Of a stretch of DNA of 64,000 bases, positions 47,226 through 57,164 are shown one piece after another. The notes beneath the pieces were generated by a model, which was not told where the DNA came from, made no database searches, and saw nothing but the letters and a program-made list of their open reading frames with translations. A program made the position numbers and the translations under genes. The stretch comes from Rhodoferax sp. U11-2br (GTDB lineage Bacteria; Pseudomonadota; Gammaproteobacteria; Burkholderiales; Burkholderiaceae_C): assembly GCF_018619435.1 (NCBI RefSeq), contig NZ_JAHFZF010000004.1, positions 62,001 through 126,000 on the forward strand, written 5' to 3'. How positions within the stretch are numbered: position 1 is the stretch's first letter; each line of letters begins with the position of its first letter.

Positions 47226-48029
47226 CTATCGGCCGTGCGCCACTTTGAACTTATCCCAATGTTCCGCTTCACTGGGGCGCAGCGTCAGAATCTCGGCTCC
47301 GGTGTTGGTCACCAGCACCGTGTGTTCCCACTGGGCCGACAGGCTGTGGTCCTTGGTCACCACCGTCCAATCGTCCGACAGCACATGCACGTCGGGTCGA
47401 CCGGCGTTGAGCATGGGCTCAATGGTGAAGGTCATGCCAGGCAACATCATGTCACCGCTGCCGCGTTTGCCAAAGTGCCGCACCTCGGGTTCTTCATGCA
47501 TGGCCGCGCCAATGCCGTGGCCACAAAAGTCGCGCACCACGCTGTAGCCGTGTTTGTGCGCGTGTGCCTGGATCGTTGCGCCGATGTTGCCCAGCGGTGC
47601 GCCGGGCTTGACTTCCAAAATGCCAAGGTAGAGGCTTTCCTGGGTGATGGTGGCGAGCCGTTTGGCGGCGATGCTGGGTTGGCCTGCGAAGTACATGGCG
47701 CTGCTGTCGGCGTGCCAGCCGTCGCGCGCGGCCACCACGTCAATGTTGAGCATGTCGCCGTCTTTCAAGGTTTTGTCGCCTGGTACGCCGTGGCACACCA
47801 CATGGTTCACCGAGATGCAGGTGGCGTGTTGATACCCTTCGTAACCCACACAGGACGGGATGCAGCCATGGTCAACGATGTAGTCGTGGCAGAGTTTGTC
47901 AAGGAAAGCGGTGCTCACGCCGGGCTTCACATAGGCGCCAACCATCTCCAGCGCACCGACCAAAACGTTGGCCGCGTCGCGCATCTTCGCCAGGCTCTCC
48001 AAACTCTTTGTGTGGCTCATCATCAACAT
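47226..48029 (-). CDS. map: Methionine aminopeptidase, type I
   Basis: This enzyme (about 267 residues) removes the initiator methionine from new proteins. The metal-binding residues are visible: the Asp pair in NIDVVAARDGWHADSSAM, His in FCGHGIGAAMHEEP, Glu in TFTIEPMLN and the final Glu in SAQWEHTVLV. It lacks a zinc-finger N-terminal extension, so it is a type Ia enzyme. The ATG at 48029 was chosen because AGGACGG lies about six bases upstream; ATGs at 48023, 48020 and 48047 are alternatives. This copy is unlinked to rpsB, so the genome may hold another. Confidence 0.92.
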   Translation of the reverse strand: MLMMSHTKSLESLAKMRDAANVLVGALEMVGAYVKPGVSTAFLDKLCHDYIVDHGCIPSCVGYEGYQHATCISVNHVVCHGVPGDKTLKDGDMLNIDVVAARDGWHADSSAMYFAGQPSIAAKRLATITQESLYLGILEVKPGAPLGNIGATIQAHAHKHGYSVVRDFCGHGIGAAMHEEPEVRHFGKRGSGDMMLPGMTFTIEPMLNAGRPDVHVLSDDWTVVTKDHSLSAQWEHTVLVTNTGAEILTLRPSEAEHWDKFKVAHGR

Positions 48030-48190
48030 CTCAACCGTCCTATCCATCCAAAACACAGGGGGTGATAGCTTACCGTGCGAGCTGCCCGCAGGTGCCCGAA
48101 GCTTTTTTGGCCATCTTTTTGGCCGGGCTATGATTTGAAACAGCCCCACACCAAGATTGTTGGCGTTTCACCCAGCCCACCAAAAAAACC

Positions 48191-48982
48191 ATGGCTCCCC
48201 GTTCGAAGATGTTTGTTCGTTCTCTGGCGGTTGTGCGTGCGCGCCAAACGCTGCAGGCCAAGTCCTACCCCAGGTTGCAGATGACCCTGATCACCGGCTT
48301 GACGGGGGCGTTTGGCCTGGTCTCGTCGTATGTGCTGTTGCACCTGGGCGGTGTTGAGAGCATGACGCTGCGTTACCCGCTGGCGCTGGTCTGTGCTTAT
48401 GGCATGTTTTTGTTTCTGATCTGGCTGTGGCTCAGGACCCAGGCGCAGGACTACCTGGATCTGCCGAATCTGTCGGGGTCCTCATCCAACAGTGGCTCAG
48501 GCTGCAGCAGCGAACCCCTGCACAGCGGCGGCGGTGGGGATTTTGGTGGCGGTGGTGCCAGTGCCTCGTTCGACGGGCCCGGTGTGGCCCCGGTTGAGCC
48601 CATGGAGGTGGACTTCGATGTGAGCGAGTCGGTCAGCTCGGTGGCGGATGCCGATGAGCTGGCCCTGCCGCTGATGGCGGTGGTGTTGGCGCTTGGGCTG
48701 GCCTTGGCCTCCTTGTATGTGATCTACATCGCGCCAGCGCTGCTGGCTGAGGTGCTGGTGGATGGTGCGTTTTCGTACGCGTTGTACCGTTATGTGCGCG
48801 GGGACGATCCGGCCCACTGGCTGGCCACGGCGGTGCGCCGCACGGTGCTGCCTTTTCTTGCCACCGGTGTTTTCCTGATGGTGCTGGGGGCGGCCCTGTC
48901 GGCCTACGCACCGGGCGCCCATTCGATGGGGGACCTGCTCATCCCCTCGCGTGGCTGCGGTGGTCAGGAAAGATGTTTATGA
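48191..48982 (+). CDS. Membrane protein with Gly/Ser-rich linker, unknown function
   Basis: This 263-residue protein has two N-terminal membrane segments (LITGLTGAFGLVSSYVLLHL; YPLALVCAYGMFLFLIWL), a soluble middle rich in Gly and Ser (SGSSSNSGSG, HSGGGGDFGGGGASAS) with acidic residues, and two more segments (LMAVVLALGLALASLYVIYI; LPFLATGVFLMVLGAAL). No family was recognised. The linker points to a disordered loop between two helical hairpins. It is divergent from map with 161 bases between starts. Its right end has a short non-conserved tail. Confidence 0.6.
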   Translation: MAPRSKMFVRSLAVVRARQTLQAKSYPRLQMTLITGLTGAFGLVSSYVLLHLGGVESMTLRYPLALVCAYGMFLFLIWLWLRTQAQDYLDLPNLSGSSSNSGSGCSSEPLHSGGGGDFGGGGASASFDGPGVAPVEPMEVDFDVSESVSSVADADELALPLMAVVLALGLALASLYVIYIAPALLAEVLVDGAFSYALYRYVRGDDPAHWLATAVRRTVLPFLATGVFLMVLGAALSAYAPGAHSMGDLLIPSRGCGGQERCL

Positions 48983-49128
48983 TGGCACGCGGCATCTGAC
49001 TTGCCCCTCTCCGTTTGAGCAGGGAGCAGGAGAGACCCGGGTCCATCAGGCCCGAACAATCGTTTGGCAACCAAGCCAGCAAGGGAGCACCAGAACATGG
49101 CGTCAGCCTCAGTTTTTTCCTTGGCAAG

Positions 49129-51201
49129 ATGAAGGCGCATCTTTGGGCGGAAGCCATATTGCGTTCCCATCCCGACGGCATCGCGCTGCTGGACGACTGT
49201 TACCAGCTGCTGTTTGCCAATGCGCAGTACTTGCGCCTCTGGGGGTTTTCAGAGCAAAGTGCATTTCGCATGACGGGTAGCGAGCGCTTTGAACACCAGG
49301 TTGGCCTGCTCGCCTACCCTGAAAAAGATGCTTTTGCGCTGCGTCTGATCGAGCAGGATGCGATGTCGCATCAGTCGAGTTATTTCCATTTGAAAGATGG
49401 CCGCTGGTTCGAACGCATCGCCTACCGGCACATCGTGGGGGCGGAAGAACTGGGCATTGTGTCGCAATGGCGCGATGTCACCGGCAGCCACCTGGAGAAC
49501 CTGTCGGCCCAGCATGAGCGCGACCTGATGCACTCGATGATGGACAGTGTGCCCGACCAGATTTTTTTCAAAGACCGCGACAGCCGTTTTATCCGCATCA
49601 ACACCAGCCTGGCCAAACGCTATGGCCTGGACGACCCGGCCCAGGCGGTGGGCAAGTCGGATGCCGACTTCTACTCGGCCGAACATGCGGCCCAGACGAT
49701 GCGCGAGGAGCTGGAGATCATGCGCACCGGCGCTCCGGTGTTCAACCAGCTGCACCACGAGGTTTGGCACGATGGTCGTGAGGCCTGGAACGTCTCGATG
49801 AAGATGCCCTTGCGTGACGCCAACGGGGGCATCATTGGCACCTATGGCATCGCCCACGACATCACCGAGCACAAAAAAGCCGAGGCGCTGATCTGGCAAC
49901 AAGCCAACTTTGACGCGCTCACCGGTTTGCCCAATCGCCGCATGTTGCGTGACCGCTGGGAGCAGGTGCTCAACACCCACAAACGCCATGGCCACGGGCT
50001 GGGGCTGCTGATCATCGATCTGGACCAGTTCAAGGAGGTCAACGACAGCCTGGGCCATGCTTTTGGTGACCAGCTGCTGGTGCAGGTGTCACGGCGTGTG
50101 GAAGCCTGTCTGCGCAGCACCGACACCCTGGCACGCATGGGCGGCGACGAGTTTGCGGTGATCCTGACCGACTTGCTGCCCTGCGCCGACGTGGGGGACA
50201 TTGCGCAAAAAATCGTTACCAGTTTTGGCGAGGCCTTTGATCTGGGCGGCCACCGGGTGTTTGTGTCTGCCAGCATCGGTGTGGCGCTGTACCCGCAAAA
50301 CGGGGAGAGCTTCGACGAGCTGCTCAAACTGGCCGACCAGGCCATGTACGAGGCCAAGTCTCATGGCAGAAACGGCTTTTGTTTCTTCACCAGCGCGTTG
50401 CAGGAACGTGCCCACAAACGGCTGCGCATGGCCAGTGACTTGCATGTGGCCCTGGAGCAGCAGCAGTTTCACCTGGTGTACCAGCCGGTTGTGAACCTCA
50501 GAGATGGCAGCATCCACAAGGCCGAGGCGCTGATCCGCTGGCAACACCCGCAGCGCGGGCTGATTCCGCCGTGTGAGTTCATCCCGCTGGCGGAGTCGAT
50601 GGGCCTGATCAACGAGATCGGAGACTGGGTCTTTCACACTGCGGCGCAGCAGGTGCGCCTGTGGCGCAGCGAGCTGCATCCCGACATGCAAATTGCCGTC
50701 AACAAGTCGCCGCTGCAGTTTCAGAGCAAAAACGGGCCGACTCCCAGCTGGGCCGACCACCTGAAGTCCGGCAACATCGCGCCCGAAGCCATCGTGGTCG
50801 AGATCACCGAAGGCCTGCTGCTGGATGCGTCCGAGTCGGTCCAACGCCAACTGCTGAGCTTGCGCCAGGAAGGCATGCGGGTCTCGCTCGACGACTTTGG
50901 CACCGGCTACTCGTCACTGGCCTACCTGCACCGCTTTGACATTGATTTCCTCAAGATCGACCAGTCCTTCATGCGGGATCTGGCGCCAGGCAGCAAAAAC
51001 CTGACACTGTGCAAAGCCATCATCCAGATGGCGCATGAACTGGGCATGCAGGTGGTGGCAGAGGGCATCGAAACCCAGCTGCAAAAAGACCTGCTGCAGG
51101 AAGCCGGCTGTGATTTTGGCCAGGGCTACTTCTTTGCCAAGCCGCTGCTGCCTGAGGATTTTTTGGCGTTTGCCCGCAGTGGGCACGCGCCTGGGCATTG
51201 A
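49129..51201 (+). CDS. PAS-PAS-GGDEF-EAL cyclic-di-GMP signalling protein
   Basis: This 690-residue cytoplasmic sensor makes and/or breaks cyclic di-GMP. Two PAS domains cover about residues 5-250 (the second with FFKDRDSRFIRINTSLAKRY). The GGDEF domain follows with the intact site MGGDEFAV near residue 340, then the EAL domain with KAEALIRWQ near 465, EITEG, DDFGTGYSSL, KIDQSFM and GQGYFFAKPL. Both catalytic sites look complete, so the direction of net activity cannot be told. No membrane segment is seen. ATG 49129 lacks a good ribosome-binding site; an upstream TTG at 49015 would extend it by 38 residues without similarity. Confidence 0.88.
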   Translation: MKAHLWAEAILRSHPDGIALLDDCYQLLFANAQYLRLWGFSEQSAFRMTGSERFEHQVGLLAYPEKDAFALRLIEQDAMSHQSSYFHLKDGRWFERIAYRHIVGAEELGIVSQWRDVTGSHLENLSAQHERDLMHSMMDSVPDQIFFKDRDSRFIRINTSLAKRYGLDDPAQAVGKSDADFYSAEHAAQTMREELEIMRTGAPVFNQLHHEVWHDGREAWNVSMKMPLRDANGGIIGTYGIAHDITEHKKAEALIWQQANFDALTGLPNRRMLRDRWEQVLNTHKRHGHGLGLLIIDLDQFKEVNDSLGHAFGDQLLVQVSRRVEACLRSTDTLARMGGDEFAVILTDLLPCADVGDIAQKIVTSFGEAFDLGGHRVFVSASIGVALYPQNGESFDELLKLADQAMYEAKSHGRNGFCFFTSALQERAHKRLRMASDLHVALEQQQFHLVYQPVVNLRDGSIHKAEALIRWQHPQRGLIPPCEFIPLAESMGLINEIGDWVFHTAAQQVRLWRSELHPDMQIAVNKSPLQFQSKNGPTPSWADHLKSGNIAPEAIVVEITEGLLLDASESVQRQLLSLRQEGMRVSLDDFGTGYSSLAYLHRFDIDFLKIDQSFMRDLAPGSKNLTLCKAIIQMAHELGMQVVAEGIETQLQKDLLQEAGCDFGQGYFFAKPLLPEDFLAFARSGHAPGH

Positions 51202-51234
51202 GCTGCCCGGTGTCAGCCAGCTTGCCCCAGGGTT

Positions 51235-51292
51235 CAAGCCTCTTTTTGGCTGCCAGCCCTTTTTCGATAAGGGCTGGCAGCTATTGTTTTTG
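51235..51292 (+). repeat. TAGCTAT-tailed repeat, bidirectional terminator
   Basis: A perfect 13-base stem GCTGCCAGCCCTT / AAGGGCTGGCAGC (51249-51281, loop TTTCGAT) is followed by TATTGTTTTTGAG. It lies between the convergent GGDEF-EAL and ppc genes and looks like a functional terminator for the plus strand, and probably for both. Confidence 0.85.
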
Positions 51293-51336
51293 AGTTAACC
51301 AGTCAGCCGACAGGCCAGCTAGTTAAGCCCCACCCA

Positions 51337-54207
51337 TCAGCCCGTGTTGCGCAGGCCCGCCGCGATCCCGTTGATCGAGATGTGGATGCCGCGTTTGACA
51401 CGTTCATCACTCAGGCCAGCACGGTGGCGGCGCACCAGTTCCACCTGCAGGTGGTGCAGCGGGTCGATGTACGGGAAGCGGTGGCGGATCGAACGTTGTA
51501 ACGCCGCGTTGTGCGCCAGACGCTGTTTGTCGCCGGTGATCAACTCCAGCGCGTGGGTGGTGCGCTGCCATTCCTGCTCGATCGCGGTGAAGATCTTCTT
51601 GCGCAGTTTTTTGTCGGTTACCAGCTCGGCGTAACGACCGGCCAGGGCCAGGTCACTCTTGGCCAGCACCATGTCCATGTTGGACAGCAGGGTTTTGAAA
51701 AACGGCCACTGGTGCTCCATGGTCTGCAGCAGCGCCAGCTGTTTCTTTTGCTGCTTGGCCGGTGTTTTGTCACCCAGGGGTTTGAGGAACTGTTCCACCG
51801 CCGAACCAAAGCCGTACCAGCCCGGCAAGGTCAGGCGGCACTGGCCCCAGCTGAAGCCCCAGGGAATCGCACGCAGGTCTTCAATCTTTTGCGTGGCCTT
51901 GCGTGAAGCCGGGCGTGAGCCGATGTTGAGTTCGGCAATTTCGCGGATTGGTGTGGCGCCAAAAAAGTAGTCGGTGAAGCCCGGGGTCTCGTACACCAGC
52001 GCCCGGTAGGCGGCCATGCTGGCCAGCGACAACTCGGCTGCGGCTTCCAGAAACGCCGGCTCAGCCGCCTGGGTCGGGTGGAGCAGGGTGGCTTCCAGCG
52101 TGGCTGCCACCAGGGTTTCTAGGTTGCGTCGGCCAATCTCGGGGTTGGCGTATTTGGAGCCAATCACCTCACCTTGTTCGGTCAGGCGGATCTGGCCACG
52201 CACGGTGCCCGGGGGCTGCGCCAGGATCGCCTCAAAGCTGGGGCCGCCGCCGCGCCCGACCGTGCCGCCCCGGCCGTGGAACATGCGCAGCTGGATGAAT
52301 TCCTTGTCATCAGGCGTCGGGTGGTCGCGGTTGATCTCGTCAAACACCTCGACCAGCGCCAGTTCACCACGGTACAGCTCCCAGTTGCTGGTGAAGATGC
52401 CGCCGTCCTTGTTGCTGTCGGAGTAACCCAGCATGATGTCCTGCTCGCCATACTGGTCGGCATGGCCGCGCTGCACCATGGCCAGGATGCCGGGCAAGGC
52501 GTAGAAGGTTTTCATGATCGGCGCGGCGTGGCGCAGGTCGTCGATGGTCTCAAACAGTGGCACCACAATCAGGTCGCAGCTGGCGTTGTCACAGTCGAGC
52601 GTGCCGCGCATCAGGCCCACTTCTTTCTGCAGCAGCATCACCTCCAGCAAGTCACTTACGGTTTCCGTGTGGCTGATGATGTAGTGGCGAATGGCCTGGG
52701 CGCCGTAGCGCTCACGCATGGTTTTGGCGGCTTCAAAAATGGCGATTTCGCTGAGCGTGTGTTCGCTGTAGGGCGCACCCACCACGCGCAAGGGCCGGGT
52801 TTCGTTGAGCAGCTTGAGCAGCAGCTGGCATTTGGCTTCTTCGTCCAGGCTGGCGTAGTCAGCTGTGACACGGGCCTGGGCCAGCAGCTCGGTCAGTACC
52901 GCTTCATGCTGGTCGGAGCTTTGGCGCAGGTCGACCGTGGCCAGGTGGAAACCAAACACCTGGATGGCGCGCATCAGTGGCTGCAGGTGCTGGGTCACCA
53001 GGGCCTGGGCGTGCTGCGCCAGCAGTGAGGCTTCGATCACCTTCAGGTCGGCCAGCAACTCTTGTGCGCTGGCGTAGGGGTTTTGCGGCGGCACCGCGTA
53101 GTGCGGCGCCTCGGTGCCGGTCAGCGCCTTGAGGGTGGCCGCCAGGCGGGCGTACACACCAATCAGTGCGCGGCGGTAGGGTTCGTCCTTGCGGTGTTCG
53201 CTGGTGTCGGCTGAGCACTCGGCCAGGGCCTGCATCTCGGGCGAAAACGCCATCAGCATGGCCGACTGCGACAGATCACCGCCCAGCAGGTGGATCTCGG
53301 CCAGGTAGTGGCGGATCGCCACATCGGCCTGGCGGCTCAGGGCGTGTTCCAGGGTGTGGGCGTTGACATTGGGGTTGCCGTCGCGGTCACCCCCAATCCA
53401 CTGGCCCATGCGCAGGAAGTTGGCAATCGGCTGCTGGCCCAACGCTTGTTCCAGGTGGGCATAGATGCGCGGGATCTCGCGCAGGAAGGTTGATTCGTAA
53501 TAACTCAGCGCGTTGTCCACCTCGTTGGCCACGGTGAGTTTGGAAAAACGCAGCAGCCGGGTTTGCCACAGCTGCAGCACCCGGGCGTGCAACTGGGCCT
53601 CGTTGTCGGCCAGTTGTTGGGGGGTGAGTGCGTCGTCGGGCACCTGGTAGGCCAGGGCCTGGGCCAGGATGTCGTCACGCTGCGCCAGCAGTTTGGCGAT
53701 GTCGCGCTCGGCATCCAGAATACTTTTGCGCTGCACCTCGGTCGGGTGGGCGGTCAGCACCGGCGAGACATAACTGTGCGCCAGCATCGCGCTGATGGCC
53801 TGGGGCGTGATGCCGCCTTCGGCCAGGCGCTGCAGTGTTTTGCCGATGCTGCCTTCACGCACCGCGCCCATGCGCTGGTGGATGGCGCGGCGGCGGATGT
53901 GGTGGCGGTCCTCGGCCAGGTTGGCCAGGTGGCTGAAATAGGTGAAGGCACGCACCACACTCACGGTTTTGTCACCGCTGAGCGACTTGAGCAGCTTGCT
54001 CAGGGCCTTGTCGGCCTCGTGGTCGGCATCGCGGCGAAACGCTACGGACAACTGTCGGATTTTCTCGACCAGTTCAAAGGCGGCCTCGCCCTCTTGCTCG
54101 CGAATCACGTCGCCCAGAATGCGACCCAGCAGGCGGATGTCGTCGATCAGGGGTTGCTCGGTGCTGATAGGGCTGGTTTTGGGGCGTGGGGAGCTGGTTT
54201 TTGTCAT
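51337..54207 (-). CDS. ppc: Phosphoenolpyruvate carboxylase
   Basis: This enzyme (about 956 residues) fixes bicarbonate onto phosphoenolpyruvate to make oxaloacetate, refilling the TCA cycle. The catalytic motifs are present: [14 protein letters not shown] near residue 155, the glycine-rich loop [20 protein letters not shown] near 600, [12 protein letters not shown] and the C-terminal NTG. The length fits bacterial Ppc. ATG 54207 was chosen ([11 protein letters not shown]); ATG 54228 and TTG 54243 are in frame upstream, and none has a strong ribosome-binding site. It is divergent from hemC. Confidence 0.95.
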   Translation of the reverse strand: MTKTSSPRPKTSPISTEQPLIDDIRLLGRILGDVIREQEGEAAFELVEKIRQLSVAFRRDADHEADKALSKLLKSLSGDKTVSVVRAFTYFSHLANLAEDRHHIRRRAIHQRMGAVREGSIGKTLQRLAEGGITPQAISAMLAHSYVSPVLTAHPTEVQRKSILDAERDIAKLLAQRDDILAQALAYQVPDDALTPQQLADNEAQLHARVLQLWQTRLLRFSKLTVANEVDNALSYYESTFLREIPRIYAHLEQALGQQPIANFLRMGQWIGGDRDGNPNVNAHTLEHALSRQADVAIRHYLAEIHLLGGDLSQSAMLMAFSPEMQALAECSADTSEHRKDEPYRRALIGVYARLAATLKALTGTEAPHYAVPPQNPYASAQELLADLKVIEASLLAQHAQALVTQHLQPLMRAIQVFGFHLATVDLRQSSDQHEAVLTELLAQARVTADYASLDEEAKCQLLLKLLNETRPLRVVGAPYSEHTLSEIAIFEAAKTMRERYGAQAIRHYIISHTETVSDLLEVMLLQKEVGLMRGTLDCDNASCDLIVVPLFETIDDLRHAAPIMKTFYALPGILAMVQRGHADQYGEQDIMLGYSDSNKDGGIFTSNWELYRGELALVEVFDEINRDHPTPDDKEFIQLRMFHGRGGTVGRGGGPSFEAILAQPPGTVRGQIRLTEQGEVIGSKYANPEIGRRNLETLVAATLEATLLHPTQAAEPAFLEAAAELSLASMAAYRALVYETPGFTDYFFGATPIREIAELNIGSRPASRKATQKIEDLRAIPWGFSWGQCRLTLPGWYGFGSAVEQFLKPLGDKTPAKQQKKQLALLQTMEHQWPFFKTLLSNMDMVLAKSDLALAGRYAELVTDKKLRKKIFTAIEQEWQRTTHALELITGDKQRLAHNAALQRSIRHRFPYIDPLHHLQVELVRRHRAGLSDERVKRGIHISINGIAAGLRNTG

Positions 54208-54309
54208 GGCAGTTCTGTGGTTGAGCATGCTATTTTCAAGCAAGACTCATGCTAGCATTCTCGACTGCATCGCTATTACAAAAAGGTTACGGCTACGCGC
54301 CACACACTT

Positions 54310-55257
54310 ATGAGCACATTCACGATTGCCACCAGAGAAAGTCGCTTGGCCATGTGGCAGGCTGAGCATGTACAGGCCATTTTGACGGGTATGGGTCATA
54401 CGGTCAGCATTCTGGGTATGACCACCCTGGGTGACCAGATTCTGGACCGCGCCTTGAGCCAAGTCGGAGGCAAGGGTCTGTTTGTGAAAGAGCTGGAGGT
54501 GGCGCTGGAGGCCGGCAGTGCCGACCTGGCGGTGCATTCGCTCAAGGATGTGCCTATGGAGCTGCCCGAGGGTTTTTCCCTGGCCTGCGTGATGGAGCGC
54601 GAAGACCCGCGCGATGCTTTTGTTTCCCCACGTTACGCCAATCTGGCCGCGCTGCCGCAAGGTGCGGTGGTCGGCACTTCCAGCCTGCGTCGCGTCGCAT
54701 TGCTGCGCGCCCTGCGCCCGGACCTCAAGATCGAGCCCTTGCGTGGCAACCTCGACACCCGCCTGCGCAAGCTCGACGAAGGCCAGTACGACGCGATTGT
54801 GCTGGCCGCTGCCGGCCTCAAGCGCTTGAAGCTCGAAGACCGCATCCGTGACATTTTCGAGCCCGAAGTGATGCTGCCCGCCGCTGGCCAAGGCGCCCTG
54901 GGCATCGAGGTGCGTACCGACGGTGCCGAGATCACCACCGCTTTGACCCCGCTGATCCACCAGCCGACCTGGCTGGCCGTGGCGGCCGAACGTGCGGTGA
55001 GCCGCGCGATGGGGGGCAGCTGCTCGATGCCGCTGGCCGCCTTTGCCACGTTGCAAGGTGATGTGCTGACCATCAACGCCGCCTGGGGTGACACCGAGAA
55101 CAAGCTGCCGCTGGTGCGCGCAAATGCCACCGGCCCGGTCACGGACCAGGCCAGCGCTGCGGCCTTGGGCCAGCGTGTGGCTGACGCGTTGAAGGCCGGT
55201 GTGCTGGCCCAAGGTGGTCGCCTCGACCATCTGGACAAGGCCCTGATCGGGCAATAA
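54310..55257 (+). CDS. hemC: Porphobilinogen deaminase
   Basis: HemC (315 residues) joins four porphobilinogen units into hydroxymethylbilane. The conserved N-terminal [34 protein letters not shown] and the Arg-rich [17 protein letters not shown] are seen. The cysteine that holds the dipyrromethane cofactor is in [13 protein letters not shown] near residue 242. It starts the hemC-hemD-hemX-hemY operon and is divergent from ppc. Confidence 0.95.
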   Translation: MSTFTIATRESRLAMWQAEHVQAILTGMGHTVSILGMTTLGDQILDRALSQVGGKGLFVKELEVALEAGSADLAVHSLKDVPMELPEGFSLACVMEREDPRDAFVSPRYANLAALPQGAVVGTSSLRRVALLRALRPDLKIEPLRGNLDTRLRKLDEGQYDAIVLAAAGLKRLKLEDRIRDIFEPEVMLPAAGQGALGIEVRTDGAEITTALTPLIHQPTWLAVAAERAVSRAMGGSCSMPLAAFATLQGDVLTINAAWGDTENKLPLVRANATGPVTDQASAAALGQRVADALKAGVLAQGGRLDHLDKALIGQ

Positions 55258-55260
55258 GCC

Positions 55261-56082
55261 ATGCGTGTGATCGTGACCCGGGTGCAGCCACAGGCTGCGC
55301 GCTGGGTCAAGCTGCTTTCTCCCTCCTGTGACGCGCTGGCGCTGGCGCTGCTCGAAACCCGGGCCCTGACCGATACATCGACGCTGCAGGCCATTGGGGC
55401 ACGTTGGCCAGACTACGCCGCTGTGATGTTTGTCAGCAGCCATGCGGTGGACTATTTTTTTGCATCCAATCAGGCTGTAACCCTTTTATACAAAGGGCAG
55501 GAAACTCCTGAAACAAGAGCGTGGTGTACTGGCCCCGGCACCCGTTCTGCCTTGCTGGCACAGGGCCTGCCCGCGCAGAAGGTCGATGCGCCACCCGCCG
55601 ACGGCGGACAGTTTGACTCCGAGGCGTTGTGGCAACAGGTGCAGGGCCAGGTGGGTCCTGGCGCCCGGGTGCTGATTGTGCGTGGTGATACCCGAGACGA
55701 CGACAGCGACAAGCCTGACAGCGCCGAACAGCCCGCTGCTACACCGGGGGTGGGCCGCGACTGGCTGGCGCAAACCCTGCGCCAGGCCGGGGCCGAGGTG
55801 GATTTTGTGGTGGCTTACCAGCGCGGCGCTCCAGTGTGGGGGCCGGCTGAACGTGCCCTGGCGACACAAGCCGCCAGCGATGGCTCCGTCTGGTTGTTCA
55901 GCAGCGCCGAGGCGGTGGGCCACTTGTCCAGCCTGCTGCCCGGCCAGAGCTGGGCCCAGGCCCGTGCGCTGGCCACCCATGCCCGGATTGCACAGGCGGC
56001 GCGTGATCTGGGCTTTGCCACGGTGTGTGAGTCGCGCCCGACCTTGGCCCATGTTCTTGCCTCGATAGAATCATTGGCATGA
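55261..56082 (+). CDS. hemD: Uroporphyrinogen-III synthase
   Basis: HemD (273 residues) cyclises hydroxymethylbilane to uroporphyrinogen III. The fold shows VMFVSSHAVDYFFAS near residue 65 and, in the second half, AEVDFVVAYQRGAPVW and SVWLFSSAEAVGHL. The family is poorly conserved, so the call rests on these and on its place 3 bases after hemC. Codons near 55480 encode VTLLYKGQ from a CCCTTT / AAAGGG palindrome that looks like an in-frame copy of the dispersed repeat. Its stop overlaps the hemX start by four bases. Confidence 0.9.
   Translation: MRVIVTRVQPQAARWVKLLSPSCDALALALLETRALTDTSTLQAIGARWPDYAAVMFVSSHAVDYFFASNQAVTLLYKGQETPETRAWCTGPGTRSALLAQGLPAQKVDAPPADGGQFDSEALWQQVQGQVGPGARVLIVRGDTRDDDSDKPDSAEQPAATPGVGRDWLAQTLRQAGAEVDFVVAYQRGAPVWGPAERALATQAASDGSVWLFSSAEAVGHLSSLLPGQSWAQARALATHARIAQAARDLGFATVCESRPTLAHVLASIESLA
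55478..55500 (+). repeat. Palindrome inside hemD, possible repeat remnant
   Basis: CCCTTT (55481-55486) and AAAGGG (55492-55497) form a hairpin in frame inside hemD. The context GGCTGTAACCCTTTTATAC resembles the dispersed repeat core, but the tail is not kept. It adds a few residues to HemD without breaking the frame. Confidence 0.4.
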
Positions 56083-57161
56083 CCCATGTCAACCCAACAG
56101 ATGCCAACGGTGTGAATGTGCCCCCGGAACCGGCAGCGGTCGAGGCTGCGCCGCTCCCAGTCAGCCCTGCCCAAGCCGCTGCGGCGCCAGGCCGCAACCC
56201 CGTGGTGTGGCTGGGTGCTTTGCTGGTGATTTGTGTGCTGGCAACGGTGCTGCTGTGGCAGAAGGTCAGCAACATCCAGGAACAACTGGCGATGCAAAGC
56301 GCCGACGCCCAGGGCAAGTCACAAGAGGCGCAGGCCCTGTCCAAACAGGCTTTGGCGATGGCACAGGAGACTGTGACCCGGGTCGCGGTGCTCGATGCGC
56401 GCTTGAGCGAGGTGGCCTTGCAGCGCAGCCAGCTCGATGAACTGATGCAAAGCCTGTCGCGCTCGCGTGACGAAAACCTGGTGGTGGATATTGAAGCGGC
56501 CCTGCGCTTGGCGCAGCAGCAGTCGGAATTGACCGGCACGGTCGAGCCGCTGCTGGCGGCGCTCAAAAGTGCCGATCAGCGGGTGGCACGTGCCGCCCAG
56601 CCGCGTCTGGCGTTGCTACAGCGGGCTCTGGCGCGTGACATTGAGCGTGTCAAGTCGGCGGCTGTGAGTGACACCCCGAGCATGCTGGTCAAGCTCGATG
56701 AGCTGGTGCGCCTGGCCGACGAGCTGCCGCTGGCCAATGCGGTGATGCCTTTGCTCAAGATGGCCGAGAAGCCCCAGGCAGCGGCCTCCAAACCGCTTGA
56801 TCAGTGGCAACAGGCCTTGCAGCAGGTGCTTGGGGAGGCACGCAACCTGGTGCGGGTGAGCCGCATCGAAGCCCCCGAAGCCGCCCTGTTATCGCCGGAA
56901 CAGTCGTTTTTTGTGCGTGAGAACCTCAAGCTCAAGCTGCTCAACGCCCGCCTGGGACTGTTGTCGCGCCAGGTCGATGCCGCCCGCGCCGATCTGGGTG
57001 TGGCGCAGGACAGCCTGAGCAAGTATTTTGATGAGCGTGCCCGCAGCACCCGCGTGGCCGTCACCCTGTTGCAGCAGGTGCAGCTGCAGATGCGCCAGCT
57101 CAAGATTCCCCGGGTGGATGACACCCTGGCGGTGTTGGCTACAGCGGCAGCGGGGCGCTAA
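56079..57161 (+). CDS. hemX: HemX-like membrane protein
   Basis: This 360-residue protein is HemX-like, a membrane-anchored protein encoded with hemCD in proteobacteria. An Ala/Pro-rich N-terminus precedes one membrane segment (VVWLGALLVICVLATVLL, near residues 50-68), then a long helical periplasmic part with coiled-coil heptads (VTRVAVLDARLSEVALQ). It is annotated in some genomes as uroporphyrin-III C-methyltransferase, but no SAM-binding motif is present, so that name is misleading. A scaffolding role in tetrapyrrole synthesis is assumed. It overlaps hemD by four bases. Confidence 0.85.
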   Translation: MTHVNPTDANGVNVPPEPAAVEAAPLPVSPAQAAAAPGRNPVVWLGALLVICVLATVLLWQKVSNIQEQLAMQSADAQGKSQEAQALSKQALAMAQETVTRVAVLDARLSEVALQRSQLDELMQSLSRSRDENLVVDIEAALRLAQQQSELTGTVEPLLAALKSADQRVARAAQPRLALLQRALARDIERVKSAAVSDTPSMLVKLDELVRLADELPLANAVMPLLKMAEKPQAAASKPLDQWQQALQQVLGEARNLVRVSRIEAPEAALLSPEQSFFVRENLKLKLLNARLGLLSRQVDAARADLGVAQDSLSKYFDERARSTRVAVTLLQQVQLQMRQLKIPRVDDTLAVLATAAAGR

Positions 57162-57164
57162 GCC

